From positions 47,309,880-47,373,879 of the forward strand of contig CP141132.1 of assembly GCA_035236585.1 (NCBI GenBank): DNA of 64,000 nucleotides. Reading direction: 5' to 3'. This document shows, in pieces, positions 1 through 11,153 of this stretch. The notes below the pieces were generated by a model, which ran no database searches, was not told the DNA's origin, and saw only the letters and a program-made list of their open reading frames with translations. The number at the start of each line of letters is the position of its first letter. The stretch's first letter is position 1. This DNA is from Warburgia ugandensis. Its lineage: Eukaryota > Streptophyta > Magnoliopsida > Canellales > Canellaceae. A program made the position numbers and the translations under genes.

Positions 1-759
1 TTCAGTTTCAGACTTTACACTTGCGAATATTTATATAAATATTCAAATATTTATATCTGCATTGAGGACTGATATATATTTACATACCAGTTTCAGACTT
101 TCAGTAGCACTTCTAGGAAAAGAACTTTGATGTTGAGTGTATTCTTTTCTCTTAGACAGCCTATTGGACTATTTGATTCAAATTTGTCATGCAAAGATTT
201 CTTTCAGATATTGAATTTGGAATGTAAAATCATGAAAGGGAAAGGATCAGCGAAATCTTAGACTCCTCTTCTATCTTATAAAACTTATCAATCTTTTTTT
301 GCAAAATAGGATAATGAATTATTAATTAACCCTACCCTATTTTACAGTTCTTACTTCAAGTTGTAGTCAAATTTAAAGTGAATATTTTTTCGGACTTTCA
401 GAATATCGCGCCAATTTGAGATGGAGTAGTTATCAGGCTGCTCTAATCTTAGTATGTTCTTAAATAGTATTTCATCACCCTCAATACTTGAGATGAAGCT
501 AAATATAAACCTCTTATGGAACATTATTTTATTTAAACCCTTTCTGGGTGAATTGAGTAATTTATGTACTTCTGTTAATAGGATTCAAGATAAATTATTT
601 TTTGTTGGAGACACGATTTGAATTCATCCTACTTGTGACTCATATATTCATGGTAAATAACATTTTTTAACTATGACGGCAGACTTCTTTAAACAATGCT
701 GCATACAATAAATGCTAATTAATTGATTTGGTGATTGGTCCACTTCAGCACCTGGATAA
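1..759. other. AT-rich non-coding DNA
   Basis: I see no coding exon, RNA gene or transposon domain here. All reading frames are short and show no recognisable motif. It may be intron or intergenic sequence upstream of the SYS1 exon at 14459, but nothing in the sequence proves that. Confidence 0.5.
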
Positions 760-1160
760 GAATCCATAAGTGAAGTATGGAAGAGCATTGTTATTTGTGT
801 AAAATGGTACCAAAGATATGCGACTAGTGGGAAAAGAAAGACCTTCTGTGAGTAATTAAGTAGTTGAACAAAAAGAGCTTACTTGATTAAGGAAACTAGT
901 ACTTTTACCTTTGCAGAGATTGGGGGCATTGGTAACATACAGACAATTCGCACTTTAGATGAGAATCCATAAGGTATGAAAAGATTGTTATTTATATACA
1001 ATGATAAAAAGATATGCAACCAATGGAAAAATATAAAATTTCTATTAGTAATTAAGTAATTGAACAAACAAAAACATATTTACTTGATTAGGGAAAGTAG
1101 TACTTTTACCTTTGCAGTGATTGGAAGCAATGGTAACATATAGCCAGTTTATCGCTTTTC
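760..1160. repeat. Tandem duplication, period about 202 bp
   Basis: Two head-to-tail copies, about 760-961 and 962-1160. Each begins with GAATCCATAAG and ends with the block TACTTTTACCTTTGCAG, followed by a G-rich stretch and GGTAACATA. The copies differ by scattered substitutions and small indels, so the duplication is not recent. The block ending in TTTGCAG looks like a splice acceptor in both copies, but no convincing exon follows either one. Confidence 0.8.

Positions 1161-1163
<3 letters not shown>

Positions 1164-1204
<41 letters not shown>
1164..1204. repeat. (TA)n microsatellite
   Basis: An uninterrupted run of alternating T and A of about 40 bp, directly after the second copy of the 202-bp duplication. 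Confidence 0.95.
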
Positions 1205-1207
<3 letters not shown>

Positions 1208-2749
1208 GTTTATACGTGTAAGGGTGTACTGGTCATTGTACTTATATTTGTGTATCATGACTTTTGTACTCCCCTCTTGTGATGAATGGAAACACTTGAA
1301 CATTTCTTTCTTGCATCTTCTCCTATCAAAGTTCAAAGTTTTACATGACATCAGATCCTAAAAGTTCAAGGGACACATGTCATATTTGTTATTATTTAGT
1401 AATTATAAGTTTTCTAATTTAGGGTTTACCCTAGATATAAAATTATCATAAAATTCCCTTCTTTTTCCGCTTGTTGCTAACTTAAACCCCTCTTAATCAG
1501 GACAATTTGACACATCACTTAGTTGACTTATTCCTTTATTTTAAAGCCTGTGATATTTGGTTGTTCTGATCATTGGATCATTTTTTTTTGCCATTTTTGC
1601 TAGTTATTTGTTTACCATCATGAGTTGTGCTGGTCCCTAGTTTTCCAGAATTGCACATGATCCTCAAAGTATGAAGCACTGATGCAGGCAAAGAAATGAA
1701 ACAAGTCACATGGTTAGCTATTTCTTAGTCTTCACCATTTGATGTGTATGTCGTGTTCATTTATGTTTTCATGGCCAGGGCTTTGGGTGTGTCTATCAGC
1801 CAAGGCAACATCAGCATTTGAAACAAAACAACAACATCATAGCTGCAACATTATGAGGCACTTTGTCCATATAGCATGGATTACCTTAGAGTGCACACAG
1901 CCATTTGAGTGTGGTATTCCATGCCACTGCTAGCATACCATTGGGCTATACTCAGCCCTGTCGGCATCTTGCTGAATATGGTATCCAACCTCCAATAAGC
2001 GAACTACTTGTATCTTTTGGTTGCCAAATGTTTGGTTGACTGAACCACTCTTAAGACTGCTTCTAGCATTCTGTGCATCATCCATCATCTTTCCACCATC
2101 TAGGTAGTAACTCTTTGGACTCGAACATCACTAGAGACTCCTTGCATTGTTGATACCCATAGGTGATGCATCATGTCACAAGCAAGGCTGATATTGAATT
2201 TTTTGCATTTGTTATATACTAAGGTGTATGACACACTGGGGCATGTTGTTGACATGTTACCAATGCCTAGTCTTGGACATTACTTGCAGTCGACTGCTTA
2301 ATAAGGTTTATGACTTGTCATGTCTTCAATCATGGGGTTACACCATGTTCACCAATTCCTTCTAAGACCAAGTGTAACTTCTCCCTGAAGGTTATGGCAT
2401 GTATCTTTGTGGTATATAGTGACTATCAAAGTGGTGCAAGTGCTACTGCATGTTGACATGCGTGGTTTTAATCTGACATTATGCCAATATGATGAGTCCC
2501 ATCTTACTGTTTTGTTGTTTGTTGATTCTGAGATTAAAGGGGAGATTTGGATACGAATGGATCACGTCAGAGCCACTTGCATCATCTTTAAGTGTTTCTA
2601 GTTTCTGCTGCATCTGTGAGTCCTTGGCAGTCTATTGATTTAGTTGTATGCAAGGCATTATATAGGGATAGAGGCATTGGCTATCAAGGACTTTTCAAGT
2701 ATGACACTAAGCAGCAAACTTTTGAATTGTGGCTGCGGAGGTTTTTTTT
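1205..2749. other. No gene recognised
   Basis: Several frames of 60-70 codons are open in this stretch, but none resembles a known protein and codon composition follows the AT-rich background. No LTR edge, TIR or SINE box is visible. Probably intergenic or intronic DNA. Confidence 0.45.
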
Positions 2750-4220
2750 TGTGGGGGGGGCGGGGGGTTTGGTTGTGAATTGGGCCCTTCTTAAAAAATA
2801 GATAATTTTGGCTGAAAATCCCCAACTCTGATCAAGATGCTCTCTAAAGCAATGTTATAAACACCTAAAAGATTCACACTAAGCTTTGGAAGAGATTAAG
2901 TAACTTTACACAAAAAGTTTCTAATATGCAATTTAACAAACACTTAGAATATGTATATGAAAATCAATGGAAAATGATGAAAATGTGAATGCAAGCTAGA
3001 TGAACAAAACCCAATCAACAAAAGATGAGAAAACAGGCAAAAGACAAAGGATTTATAGAAGTTCAGCCAACCCAACAATGACATCTACTTCCTCTCTATC
3101 TAAGCTATCCCCTCTTTAAGTCTTTCAAGGTTGTCCCCACCTTGAGTTTCCACTTATTCTTGTGAGATTTTACCCTCCAAGTTGATATAGTGCTTGGACA
3201 CTCAAGATTGAGCATTTACAAAAAACCAATCATGATACAGAGATGGAACACCAAGGTCCCAATAGAGTGTCTCTCTCTTACAACAAAGGCAACGAGATAG
3301 AATGAGAGATACAACTCTTTCTCAAGGAATACAACCCTAAAACAGAAAATGAGACAGAGAAGAGATGATTTACAACGTAAAAAGAGAAAGAAAACTGTTG
3401 TACAGTTTGAATGTAGATGTAGATCTTAAAGCCTTGAGCTTGCTTGAGCGTGGATGATGATTTCTCTTGATTCCTCTTCAAATAACTCAAATGATGCTGT
3501 ATATATAATTGCATGGTCAAAATATGATTGTTGGAAATTCTCATCTATGATTTGTGGATCAAAGAGCTGGTGGAGATTAAAAAATATAGCATTGGAGATT
3601 CCATTCAAACCTTAAAATTCATGGCAGCTCGTAGGAGTCTACTCTTGAAAGTCGGGAGTCAACTTCACTTTTTATATTTGGGAGTTGACTCCTAAGTGCC
3701 AAACATATTGCAGAATACTTGCTGCCATTGGGAGTCTAGTGGACTCCTAAGTCTGAAAATGTGCAAAACCTATCTTTTTAACTAGATATGAGCTGGAATC
3801 TTTGGTACTTTCTTCTCCATTCTTCTTGGCAACCTGGAGTGCCTTCAAATTGATATGAATGAGATGTGCAAGATCTAGGTTCGCCCATGAACACCTTGGG
3901 CTACTAAGTCCTTGTGAAAAATGCAATGTCTTGAATATGTGAGAACTTGAATTGCTTGTGTGTTTTCTTGACCTTTCTTGACATGCTTCAAGTTTGTTCT
4001 AGTGATCTTGTGGTTACTTGAATCCCCCAATTTGAATTTTCAAGCTTGTTGAAAAAGCAGTAGTGTGCTAGATGCTGGCTTGAAACACTTTAAATCTTTG
4101 CATTTGCTTGATAAAAAATATGTAGAATTCTTGCATGAATATGTGCATACTTAAACACAATCTAGAACACTTTACAAATGGTTTTGTTATCATCAAAATC
4201 AAGAAGGAATTGGCTCAACA
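2750..4220 (-). mobile_element. Copia-type LTR, probably a solo LTR
   Basis: This block is related to two other blocks at 15064-16630 and 25888-27261. They share a G-rich left edge followed by a GGTTxxxAATTGGGCC core, then 'TTTATAxxxGTTC' and 'CAACCAA' segments, and a right edge containing TTTGTTATCATCAAAA and ending in CTCAACA. The copy at 15064 is next to a polypurine tract and copia pol on the minus strand. That orientation makes the right edge the LTR start (TGTTGAGCC on the minus strand). No PPT or primer binding site adjoins this copy and I see no clean target duplication, so a solo LTR is likely. The left edge is uncertain by some tens of bases because of a T/G homopolymer run. Confidence 0.6.
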
Positions 4221-4289
4221 TGAACAATACTATCAGTGACCGTGTAGGGGACGTGCACAACTAATTAGCAAACAATGTTCTTGGTTGTA

Positions 4290-5305
4290 GTTGAGTCTGC
4301 CAGTACAATTGAAAAACAGATGATATGGTAGGCAACTCTAATTCCAAGTTAGTTACAAAAGGTGTCAACCAAAAAGTACAGATTAAACTATGCTGAAACA
4401 TTTATTTGGTTTGTCAAAAAAACAAGTTACTATAAGGTTCATATCAGCTCTATCAAATTTTGTTGCATGGACACTAAGTCAAATGGATGGGAAAAAATGT
4501 TTTCCTTCATGTGTTGCTAAAGCAGCATGTGGAGCTTTTTGATGAATGACATAATAGAGAGATGAATGCATTTGCAAAAGGAAGGTGGTGTATGGACTCA
4601 AGCAAGCATGCAATTTGTGACTTGATAAGTTACATTAAGCCCTCAAGGAAAGTGTATATATCATGAGCAAGTCAAATCATTCACTCATACATTATTAGCT
4701 GTTTATGGCACCTGCATTAGATTGGAGATACTACAACTAAAAATGGAGATGGAGAGAGAGCTCAGAGATGTCCTTTGTGTAGAGCACTGGACCTGTTTGT
4801 GATGTTCATTTGAGAAACCTACATGATCTTCTTTTCATGTTTGCTACAAGTTATTGTGCAACTTTTTTTTTTTTATTGTAGTTTTCTGCAATGAGAAAGC
4901 AAGAATGAAGGAAATAAGATCAAATGGCAATTACTGTAGCATTGTCATATCCATTGCGGCATTTAACTTGGGACCCAGCATTATATGTAATGAATCAGTT
5001 TAACTATTATCTTAATGATTCTGGAAAGTATCTTGTAAAAAGGATTATGAGGTACCATGGAGGGACTTTATAAATGGGATTGTTTTTTAGCCATTACACA
5101 CCGTAGAATCCAGTATCCCATGCAGAATAATGCACATAGAACTGGACTACATTTCGTTAGAGAAAAGATAGAGAAGGGAGAGGTTGATCCACGATCGATA
5201 CCAGCTGAGAGCATATTGCTACTATGTATACTAAATTTATTGGTACAAGTGGCACGAGTATTTGAGAAGCTAGTTACATCTTTAAAGTTTGAGGAGCATT
5301 AAGTT
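4290..5305 (+). pseudogene. Decayed Ty1/copia pol (reverse transcriptase to RNase H end)
   Basis: Short frame fragments read in the order expected for copia pol. Near 4340-4400 a segment ends with NYAETF, the RT entry motif. Near 4480-4530 there is QMDGK, a degraded form of the QMDVKNAF block. At about 4571-4607 the frame reads CKRKVVYGLKQA, the YGLKQA block before the catalytic YVDD. Around 4985-5070 it reads VMNQF followed by KRIMRYHGGTL, the 'RILRYLKGT' linker. The last part (5127-5300) has LHFVREKIEKGEV and ends with FEKLVTSLKF, the RNase H tail. Stops and frameshifts separate the pieces and the YVDD block is not readable. It lies on the opposite strand to the LTR at 2750-4220, so the two are not one element. 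It cannot be functional. Confidence 0.75.
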
Positions 5306-8300
5306 ATGAATACATGTACTCTTTTTATATTTTGTTTTCACTTTATACATGTAGTTTTATATTGGTCCATTGTACACTATAATATTTGCGGTATAAACAG
5401 TTCTTAAACTGCTCTTGCATGACATAAGGAGCAGAGTTAATACTCAGACACTTCCTCATATTCTTCTATGATTCAAGTGCATAAGTTTGATAGGCACTGC
5501 ATTATGTATCGTCCACTCTCCCCTTTTTGGATGATACATATTGGGTTGTTGCTCTTTTACTTACAACTAGGAGATGCACCTTATGCATCACTATGTAGTG
5601 TTTGGATTGTTATTTTTGTTGATTGTGTTTTGTGTAAATTGATGTAGTAGAACAATGTCACATGTACAATGCAGCCTTTGACCGATGAATAATGGTGGGG
5701 ATGATTTGAAGCCCATGTTTTCCCATCTCCCTTTCATTCTAAAATTTGAAAAAGGCTTTTAGAGTGATTACAGGGACTCTTTCTTAGGCCTTTGAGAAAA
5801 ACAACATCTTTATGACTCATAATTCAGCGTTTGCCCATCAATTTTTAGTGTTTATCATTTTCAAGGTAAATGCATAGCCCACTTCTAGTGCATATGTTTT
5901 GAAGTTCTAATATTCTTTTTAACTTTCTACATCTTTTTGTTTTTCCCTTGAAAATTATAGAAACTACCTACACTTAAATTGTTAATTTTGCATAAGGTTA
6001 AATCTGAGTATTCATGTGGTAGATGTACATTTGGTAGGTTACTATCGATTGAACAATCTCTATTCTTCTTCTGAAATTATGGGAAATTTTGATGGCAAAA
6101 CTTATCAAGTATATCGCCAATAAAAAAAAGAAGTAAAAATATACTTATACAATTCTTAGGTATTGACATACCTTCAACCCAGAACAGAAATGCAGTGGTG
6201 ATAGGCTTGAATGAGCAGCTTGCTAGTACTTAGTACTTACGTGATGATTCCCTTCCTAGTCTGTATCATGTTCTTCACTTTTGAGTTGAGAAACTGAAGA
6301 GTAGCTATTTGATCTCCACGATGCTTTGAAAGGAAACATGCGGACTACAAAGTATATATCTATTTTGGGCCTTGGTAAGGCTAATTTGTTGAACCTGTTA
6401 ATGTATCTCAAGTCATTGTTCCAAATGCCTTCGATAGTTAGAAGCAACTCCTAAGTTGTCTGGTGAGCTTCTTATAAGTTTGTGGGCACAGTTATTCCTT
6501 TTCTAACTAGGAAAGAGGTGCATTTTCTAGAAGTATGGTAGTGAGAATAAATAGAACTTTTCTTATTAAGTGGTTCTATGATTTTGGGTGTGGGAAAGGA
6601 TGCTGTTTGAAACTTTCTTATTGGATTGGGAATTAAAAATAGATATGGAATTTTTTTATTGGATTGGGAATTCAAAGTTCTATCTTATTTATTAAGTGAT
6701 TCTATTAGTTTGACCCTAATTCTCTTTGTTCCTTTCTTTCTCTGTGTTTGCTTCAACAACCAAAGATTTAGTTAAATAAGCTCTTGGGAGTAAAAGTGGT
6801 GCTGCGTGCTGGTTATTATTGGGAGGTTCCTCTTGTTCCATGGTTTAGGATTTGGTTTTGTGCTTAGTAGAGATGATGTGCCTAGGGTTTAGGTGGATAA
6901 GACTTTGGACGTGATCACTTGGCCAAATTGATTAAGTGTCTTGTCTCGCCACCAACAGGTTGCGACTTCCAAGTCCATTGCCTACCTTTCAAAAAGAAAA
7001 AAAGAAGATAAAAAACAGAGATGAATGTCAAGTATGCTTTTTGAAATTTGGATGGTTAGTGCATTAACCTCTTATTGGGGTGGTAGTGGTTAAATTTCTC
7101 TAGGTGGTTGGGAAATTGCTTAGCCCTAGAAGGTTAGGCCTTGTTGGATTGGATATTCGTGTTATAGCAGAATAGGAGTTATCTCCTTTAATTTAAGGAA
7201 CAATGACTTGTGAAAGATATATACTCTGAGGGGAAGTAAAAGAAATGTAGAGGATCATATTGTATATCACTACACTTGCACTATGAAGGAAATAAAATTG
7301 TTTATCAGAACTCTTTACCTTCTAATATGTGTTCAAGATTAATATATCTTCATCCATTGCACCATGATCGTTCTTGTTAATCAAGATGGTCACATTATGC
7401 TGGTCAATGTCCGCTATAATATGTAGTCAGATTTCTGTTATTCTAAATGTAGAAATTATCAGTCTGAAAATTCCAGGATTTGATCTAGAGCATGACTATA
7501 GTTTTAATACCATTACAACATTCAGATTTTGGGTTAGCAAAAAAAAAAAAACTCTTGAGAATTACTACCAAGTGAAGCTAGTTTAGTCCAAGCACAAAAT
7601 CATAGTAGATGGATCAAAAGAAACATGTCCCTCGGTAATTCACTTCTTTTTTTGTCCGGTATCCTTTTGTAATTATAAACAGGTTCTTCATTTGCAAGCA
7701 GCCACCTGCTAGAGAATCCTATAGAAAACTGACTTTCTTATTCTTTTCTTCAAATAAATAGAGTGGCAGAGATCCTCTTCATACTTTTCTTGTCTTCTAA
7801 ATAGAATAGTGGAGGTCGCTTATATGGAGGGCTCATCACTTGACTCAAATATTATTATATTCCTAAATTTCCTTTATCTAGGAAAGACGCAACTAGAAAT
7901 GTCCTATTATCACACAACATGTTTTGATCCCTGACTCCAACCCAAATCAAAAGCTTATAAATAAGATATTGCTTGTGAGGTTAAGTTACTCAAATGATTT
8001 GTGTAATAAAGATTAGGTGGTCTTACTCATTCTTACCTTTTCCTTCTCTTCCTTCCCTAGCTCTTTAAAACTATGAAAAGACAAAGACTTTCCTATTTGA
8101 CAGTGAAGGTGCAATTTATGTCCTGCTGGAAGCATTGCAAATGTTTTTTTATGTATCCTTTGTGTTTGTGTGGTAGTGTCCAGTTTATTTTTGCATATAT
8201 AATAAGTTTAAAAGTTGAAATGAAAGGCTTCAGGCTGGGTCTTTTGGCATTTGCACTATCCTTCTCTGGTGCTTTGTATGCACATATAATTTCATGTTAT

Positions 8301-8345
8301 TCATGGAAGGATAGAATTGCTTTACTTCTATATAGACTTGTGACT
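5306..8345. other. About 3 kb without a recognised gene
   Basis: AT-rich DNA up to the chromovirus insertion. A frame of 101 codons at 8073-8378 runs into the LTR and encodes a hydrophobic stretch, but it has no family motif and its last codons are LTR sequence, so I do not call it. If the SYS1 exon at 14459 is joined to upstream exons, this stretch may be intron. I searched for the N-terminal SYS1 exons here by eye and did not find them. Confidence 0.45.
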
Positions 8346-8350
8346 GAGAT
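8346..8350. repeat. Target site duplication GAGAT (left copy)
   Basis: GAGAT directly precedes the left LTR and recurs directly after the right LTR at 14015-14019. A perfect 5-bp duplication is what a Ty3/gypsy integrase leaves. Confidence 0.95.
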
Positions 8351-8854
8351 TGTTGAACCAGGAAGAATTGAGACTTGATAATAAGCAGTTTTTTCAGAAG
8401 AAGCTGAAGTTCCTTATTGATGAAGTGGAGAAATTACAAGTAACCTTACAATTCAATCGAACAAAACACAAACTACTGGAACTAGTAGGAAGTAGGAACC
8501 TCAGTTCCTCCTCTGCACTTCCCACTCCCTTTTTCTTCCCTTCTCTTTTCTTCCTCTCCCCTTCCCTCCCTCTTCACCTCCTTTTATCTTTTCTTTTTCC
8601 TTCCATTCCCGTCCCCTTCGTAACATGCATCGGATATCTCGTATATCCTAACTTTTTAACAGACCGGATATCTCGTATATCCTAACCGACTTCCCGACTT
8701 GGTTGTTAACTGACTATATCACAACTAATTATATCCTAACCAACTACTGCCCTGGATCATCTTCTGGAGAAATCTTTTGCCAACAAGTGAATTTCTGTTT
8801 CCTTGCAATTATATCTTCTTTCTGGAATACGTGTGGTGTATGGGAGGTCTAACA
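8351..8854 (-). repeat. 3' LTR of the chromovirus
   Basis: Direct repeat of 13514-14014. In element orientation it starts TGTTAGACC and ends GGTTCAACA, giving the usual TG...CA ends with a short inverted repeat TGTT/AACA. It contains a homopyrimidine tract (about 8508-8620 on the plus strand) and two copies of a GGATAT-spacer-ATATCC palindrome (about 8631-8682). The chromodomain reading frame runs 45 bases into this LTR before it stops at 8809. Confidence 0.95.
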
Positions 8855-9228
8855 TTACCCCCCCCAAGTAGGTTCACCTTGTCCTCAAGGTGAAAGGAGG
8901 GAAATTGAGTGTCCAAATCCTCATAGAGCTCCCATGTGCTATCACACTCAGGTAGGTTTTTCCATTTCACCAAAACTTCGGTGCATCCATTTGGCAATGA
9001 CCTGATTTCCTGGACGGAGTCAGGATATAGGACAAGTTCCATTTCCTCAGTGAGTCCAGGAGGTAGGGGTTGAGATTGGGCTGAATTGGACAGGGCAGCC
9101 TTTAGTTGGGAGACGTGGAAAACAGGATGGATCCGGGTGGTAGAGGGTAAATCAAGGCGGTAGGCTACTGCGCCAATGCGCTCCAAAATAGTGTAGGGGC
9201 CCGTAAAACCGGGGGCTAAGTTTTTCAT
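8809..9228 (-). pseudogene. Chromovirus pol segment: integrase C-terminus and chromodomain
   Basis: The 139-residue frame opens with the integrase C-terminal segment (GPYTILERIGAVAYRLDLP, then HPVFHVSQLK), shared by plant gypsy elements. After it comes a chromodomain of about 50 residues with the aromatic and acidic core VLVKWKNLPECDSTWE and the end FHLEDKV. Chromodomains of this kind are thought to steer integration towards marked chromatin. The first part overlaps the end of the main integrase frame (9152-10345) in another frame, so a frameshift near 9220 separates them in this copy. The frame passes through the polypurine tract and ends inside the 3' LTR. Confidence 0.85.
8855..8868 (-). 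promoter_or_regulatory. Polypurine tract of the chromovirus
   Basis: On the minus strand the sequence reads CTTGGGGGGGGTAA directly before the 3' LTR start TGTTAG. This purine run is the expected primer site for plus-strand DNA synthesis. It also lies inside the chromodomain reading frame, where its G run is read as glycine codons. Confidence 0.9.
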
Positions 9229-10345
9229 TGGGTCGTTTAGCCAATTTCTTGAACTTAAAGGGCTGGAGTTTCAAAAAAACTCTGTCCCCTACCTGGAATT
9301 GGATGTCCCTGCAGCCTTTATCTGCTTGGGATTTCATTCTGACCTGGGCTTTTAGAAGATTACTTTTCAGTTCTTGTAAAATTGTATTCCTATCGTGAAG
9401 TTGCCTGTTGACTTCCTCCACGACTGACCCTTCATTCGAGAGCCGTAACACAGTAGGAGGATCACGCCCATAAAGTGCTTTAAAAGGGGTCATGCCAGCA
9501 GCACCTTGGAATGTAGTATTATACCAGAATTCAGCCCAAGGAATCCACTTGGGCCAGAGCTTAGGATGGTGGTAGGTGAAGCAGCACAAATAGGTTTCGA
9601 GACAGCGGTTGACGACTTCCGTTTGGCCATCCGTTTGAGGATGGTAAGCAGTACTCATCTTTAACTCAGTCCCTGCCATTTTGAATAGTTCAGCCCAAAA
9701 TTGGCTAATAAAGAGACGGTCCCTGTCGGATACAATGGATCGCGGGTAACCGTGTAACCGTACTATGTCCTTGATAAAAAGAGCAGCCACCTCTTGAGCA
9801 GAAAACGGATGGCCCAAGGGAAGGAAATGGCAGTATTTGGAAAGACGGTCTACTACCACCAGAATAGTATCCAGCCCCTTAGATTTGGGTAAGCCGCCAA
9901 TAAAGTCCATAGAAATGTCATCCCAGACTTGTTCGGGAATGGGTAAAGGCTGAAGAAGACCTCCAGGTTTAAGAGCTTGGTATTTATTCCGCTGGCATAC
10001 CTCACAAGAAGCCACAAATTGCTGCACATCCTTTCGCATTCCCTTCCAAGAGACCACATTAGACAGCCTTTTGAATGTCCTAAAGGTCCCTGAATGTCCA
10101 CCTGCTGGAGTGGAGTGAAATTCCCTTAGTAGGATGGGAATTCGAGCAGAAGTTTTAGGGATAGCGAGTCTATCATAGAAGAGCAAGTGGCCATGACGCA
10201 GAGAGAATCCTTTGTGATGGTTCAGGCCAGCCAATAAGTCCTGGAGGATGGGGCCTAAAGTCCCATCAAGTCTAATCTCCTCTTGTAAAGCTTGTAAGGC
10301 TGAATGCTGGACTACTGAAAGAGCAATGAAAGGAGAAGGGTGCAT
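9152..10345 (-). pseudogene. Chromovirus integrase core
   Basis: A 397-residue open frame with the integrase zinc-binding region (H...H then CEVCQRNK, near residues 75-125) and the DDE catalytic core. The first Asp lies in DDISMDFIGGLP, the second in the IVSDRDRLF block and the Glu in TDGQTEVVNRCLETYL. The GPY-type C-terminal domain begins at QVGDRVFLKLQPF and then goes out of frame near 9220. The upstream RNase H frame is also in a different register. All catalytic residues I could check are present, so the integrase itself is well preserved, but it is disconnected from the rest of pol in this copy. Confidence 0.9.
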
Positions 10346-10460
10346 CAGGTCTGATGCATGCTCAGGGGCAGAAGTGTTGTGTGCATCAGTGAAGCCTTTG
10401 TTATCTATTTTGGAGAGGGCATCAGCTGCCCGATTATGCTTGCCTGGTTTGTAGTGAATG

Positions 10461-11118
10461 TCAAAGTTGAAACCCGCATTTGATTAGCCACTTCTGCTGC
10501 TCACTGCTAAGGACGTTCTGGTGCAGGAGGAATTGGAGGCTCTTTTGATCTGTTAAGATAGTGAACTTCTGGCCTAACAAGTAATGGCGCCACTTCTGAA
10601 CAGAGAACAACCGCCATAAGTTCCCTTTCATATACCGATTTGGACTGAGCACGGGGAGAGAGTGATTGGTCAAGAAGGCAATTGGCCTTCCCTCTTGCAT
10701 GAGAACTTGCTCCAATGCCTTTACCCGACGCATCAGTCTCCAGAATGAATGGCTTGTTAAAGTTGGGAATAGCTAGTACTGGCACCATCGTCATGGCGTG
10801 CTTTAAGATGATGAAGGCTTGTTGTGCCTCCATCGACCAATGGAAGCTATCTTTCTTGAGAAGATTGGTCAGGGGTGCAAAGAATAATGCCATAGTTTTG
10901 TACAAATTTGCGATAGTACCGGTGAGGCCCAAAAAGCCCCTTAATGCTGTAATATCTTGTGGAGTAGGCCAGTGGAGCATACAATCTATCTTTGTGTTAT
11001 CAGCGGCGTCTCCATCTGCTGAGATTATATGGCCTAAATATTCCAATTGTGATTGTGCAAAGCGAGACTTCTTTTTGTTAACAACTAAGTTATGAGAGGC
11101 CAACAATTTCGGTACCAT
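10461..11118 (-). pseudogene. Chromovirus RT C-terminal part and RNase H, split in two frames
   Basis: The first frame (11118 down to 10507) carries the RT connection region, with KKKSRFAQSQLEYLGHIIS and GFLGLTG, and then the RNase H start FILETDASGKGIGA, whose Asp is catalytic. The second frame (10733 down to 10461) continues RNase H with GRPIAFLTNHSL, a TDQKSL block and LLHQNVLSSEQQKWL. The switch of frame lies between about 10733 and 10690. This segment is also out of frame with the upstream gag-pro-RT ORF and the downstream integrase. The protein order is normal for gypsy pol. Confidence 0.85.
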
Positions 11119-11153
11119 TTCCAGATCTTTGTAAATGTAGGTGAATATCGGGA

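Noticed and set aside
8073..8378. Possible membrane-protein exon upstream of the chromovirus
   Set aside because: Hydrophobic residues alone; no match to SYS1 or another family, no clear splice sites, and its end is LTR sequence.
8350..8685. Open frame of 111 codons with a Ser/Phe/Pro-rich tail
   Set aside because: It is the sense-opposite strand of the chromovirus LTR; the same frame recurs at 13513-13812. The tail is the homopyrimidine tract.
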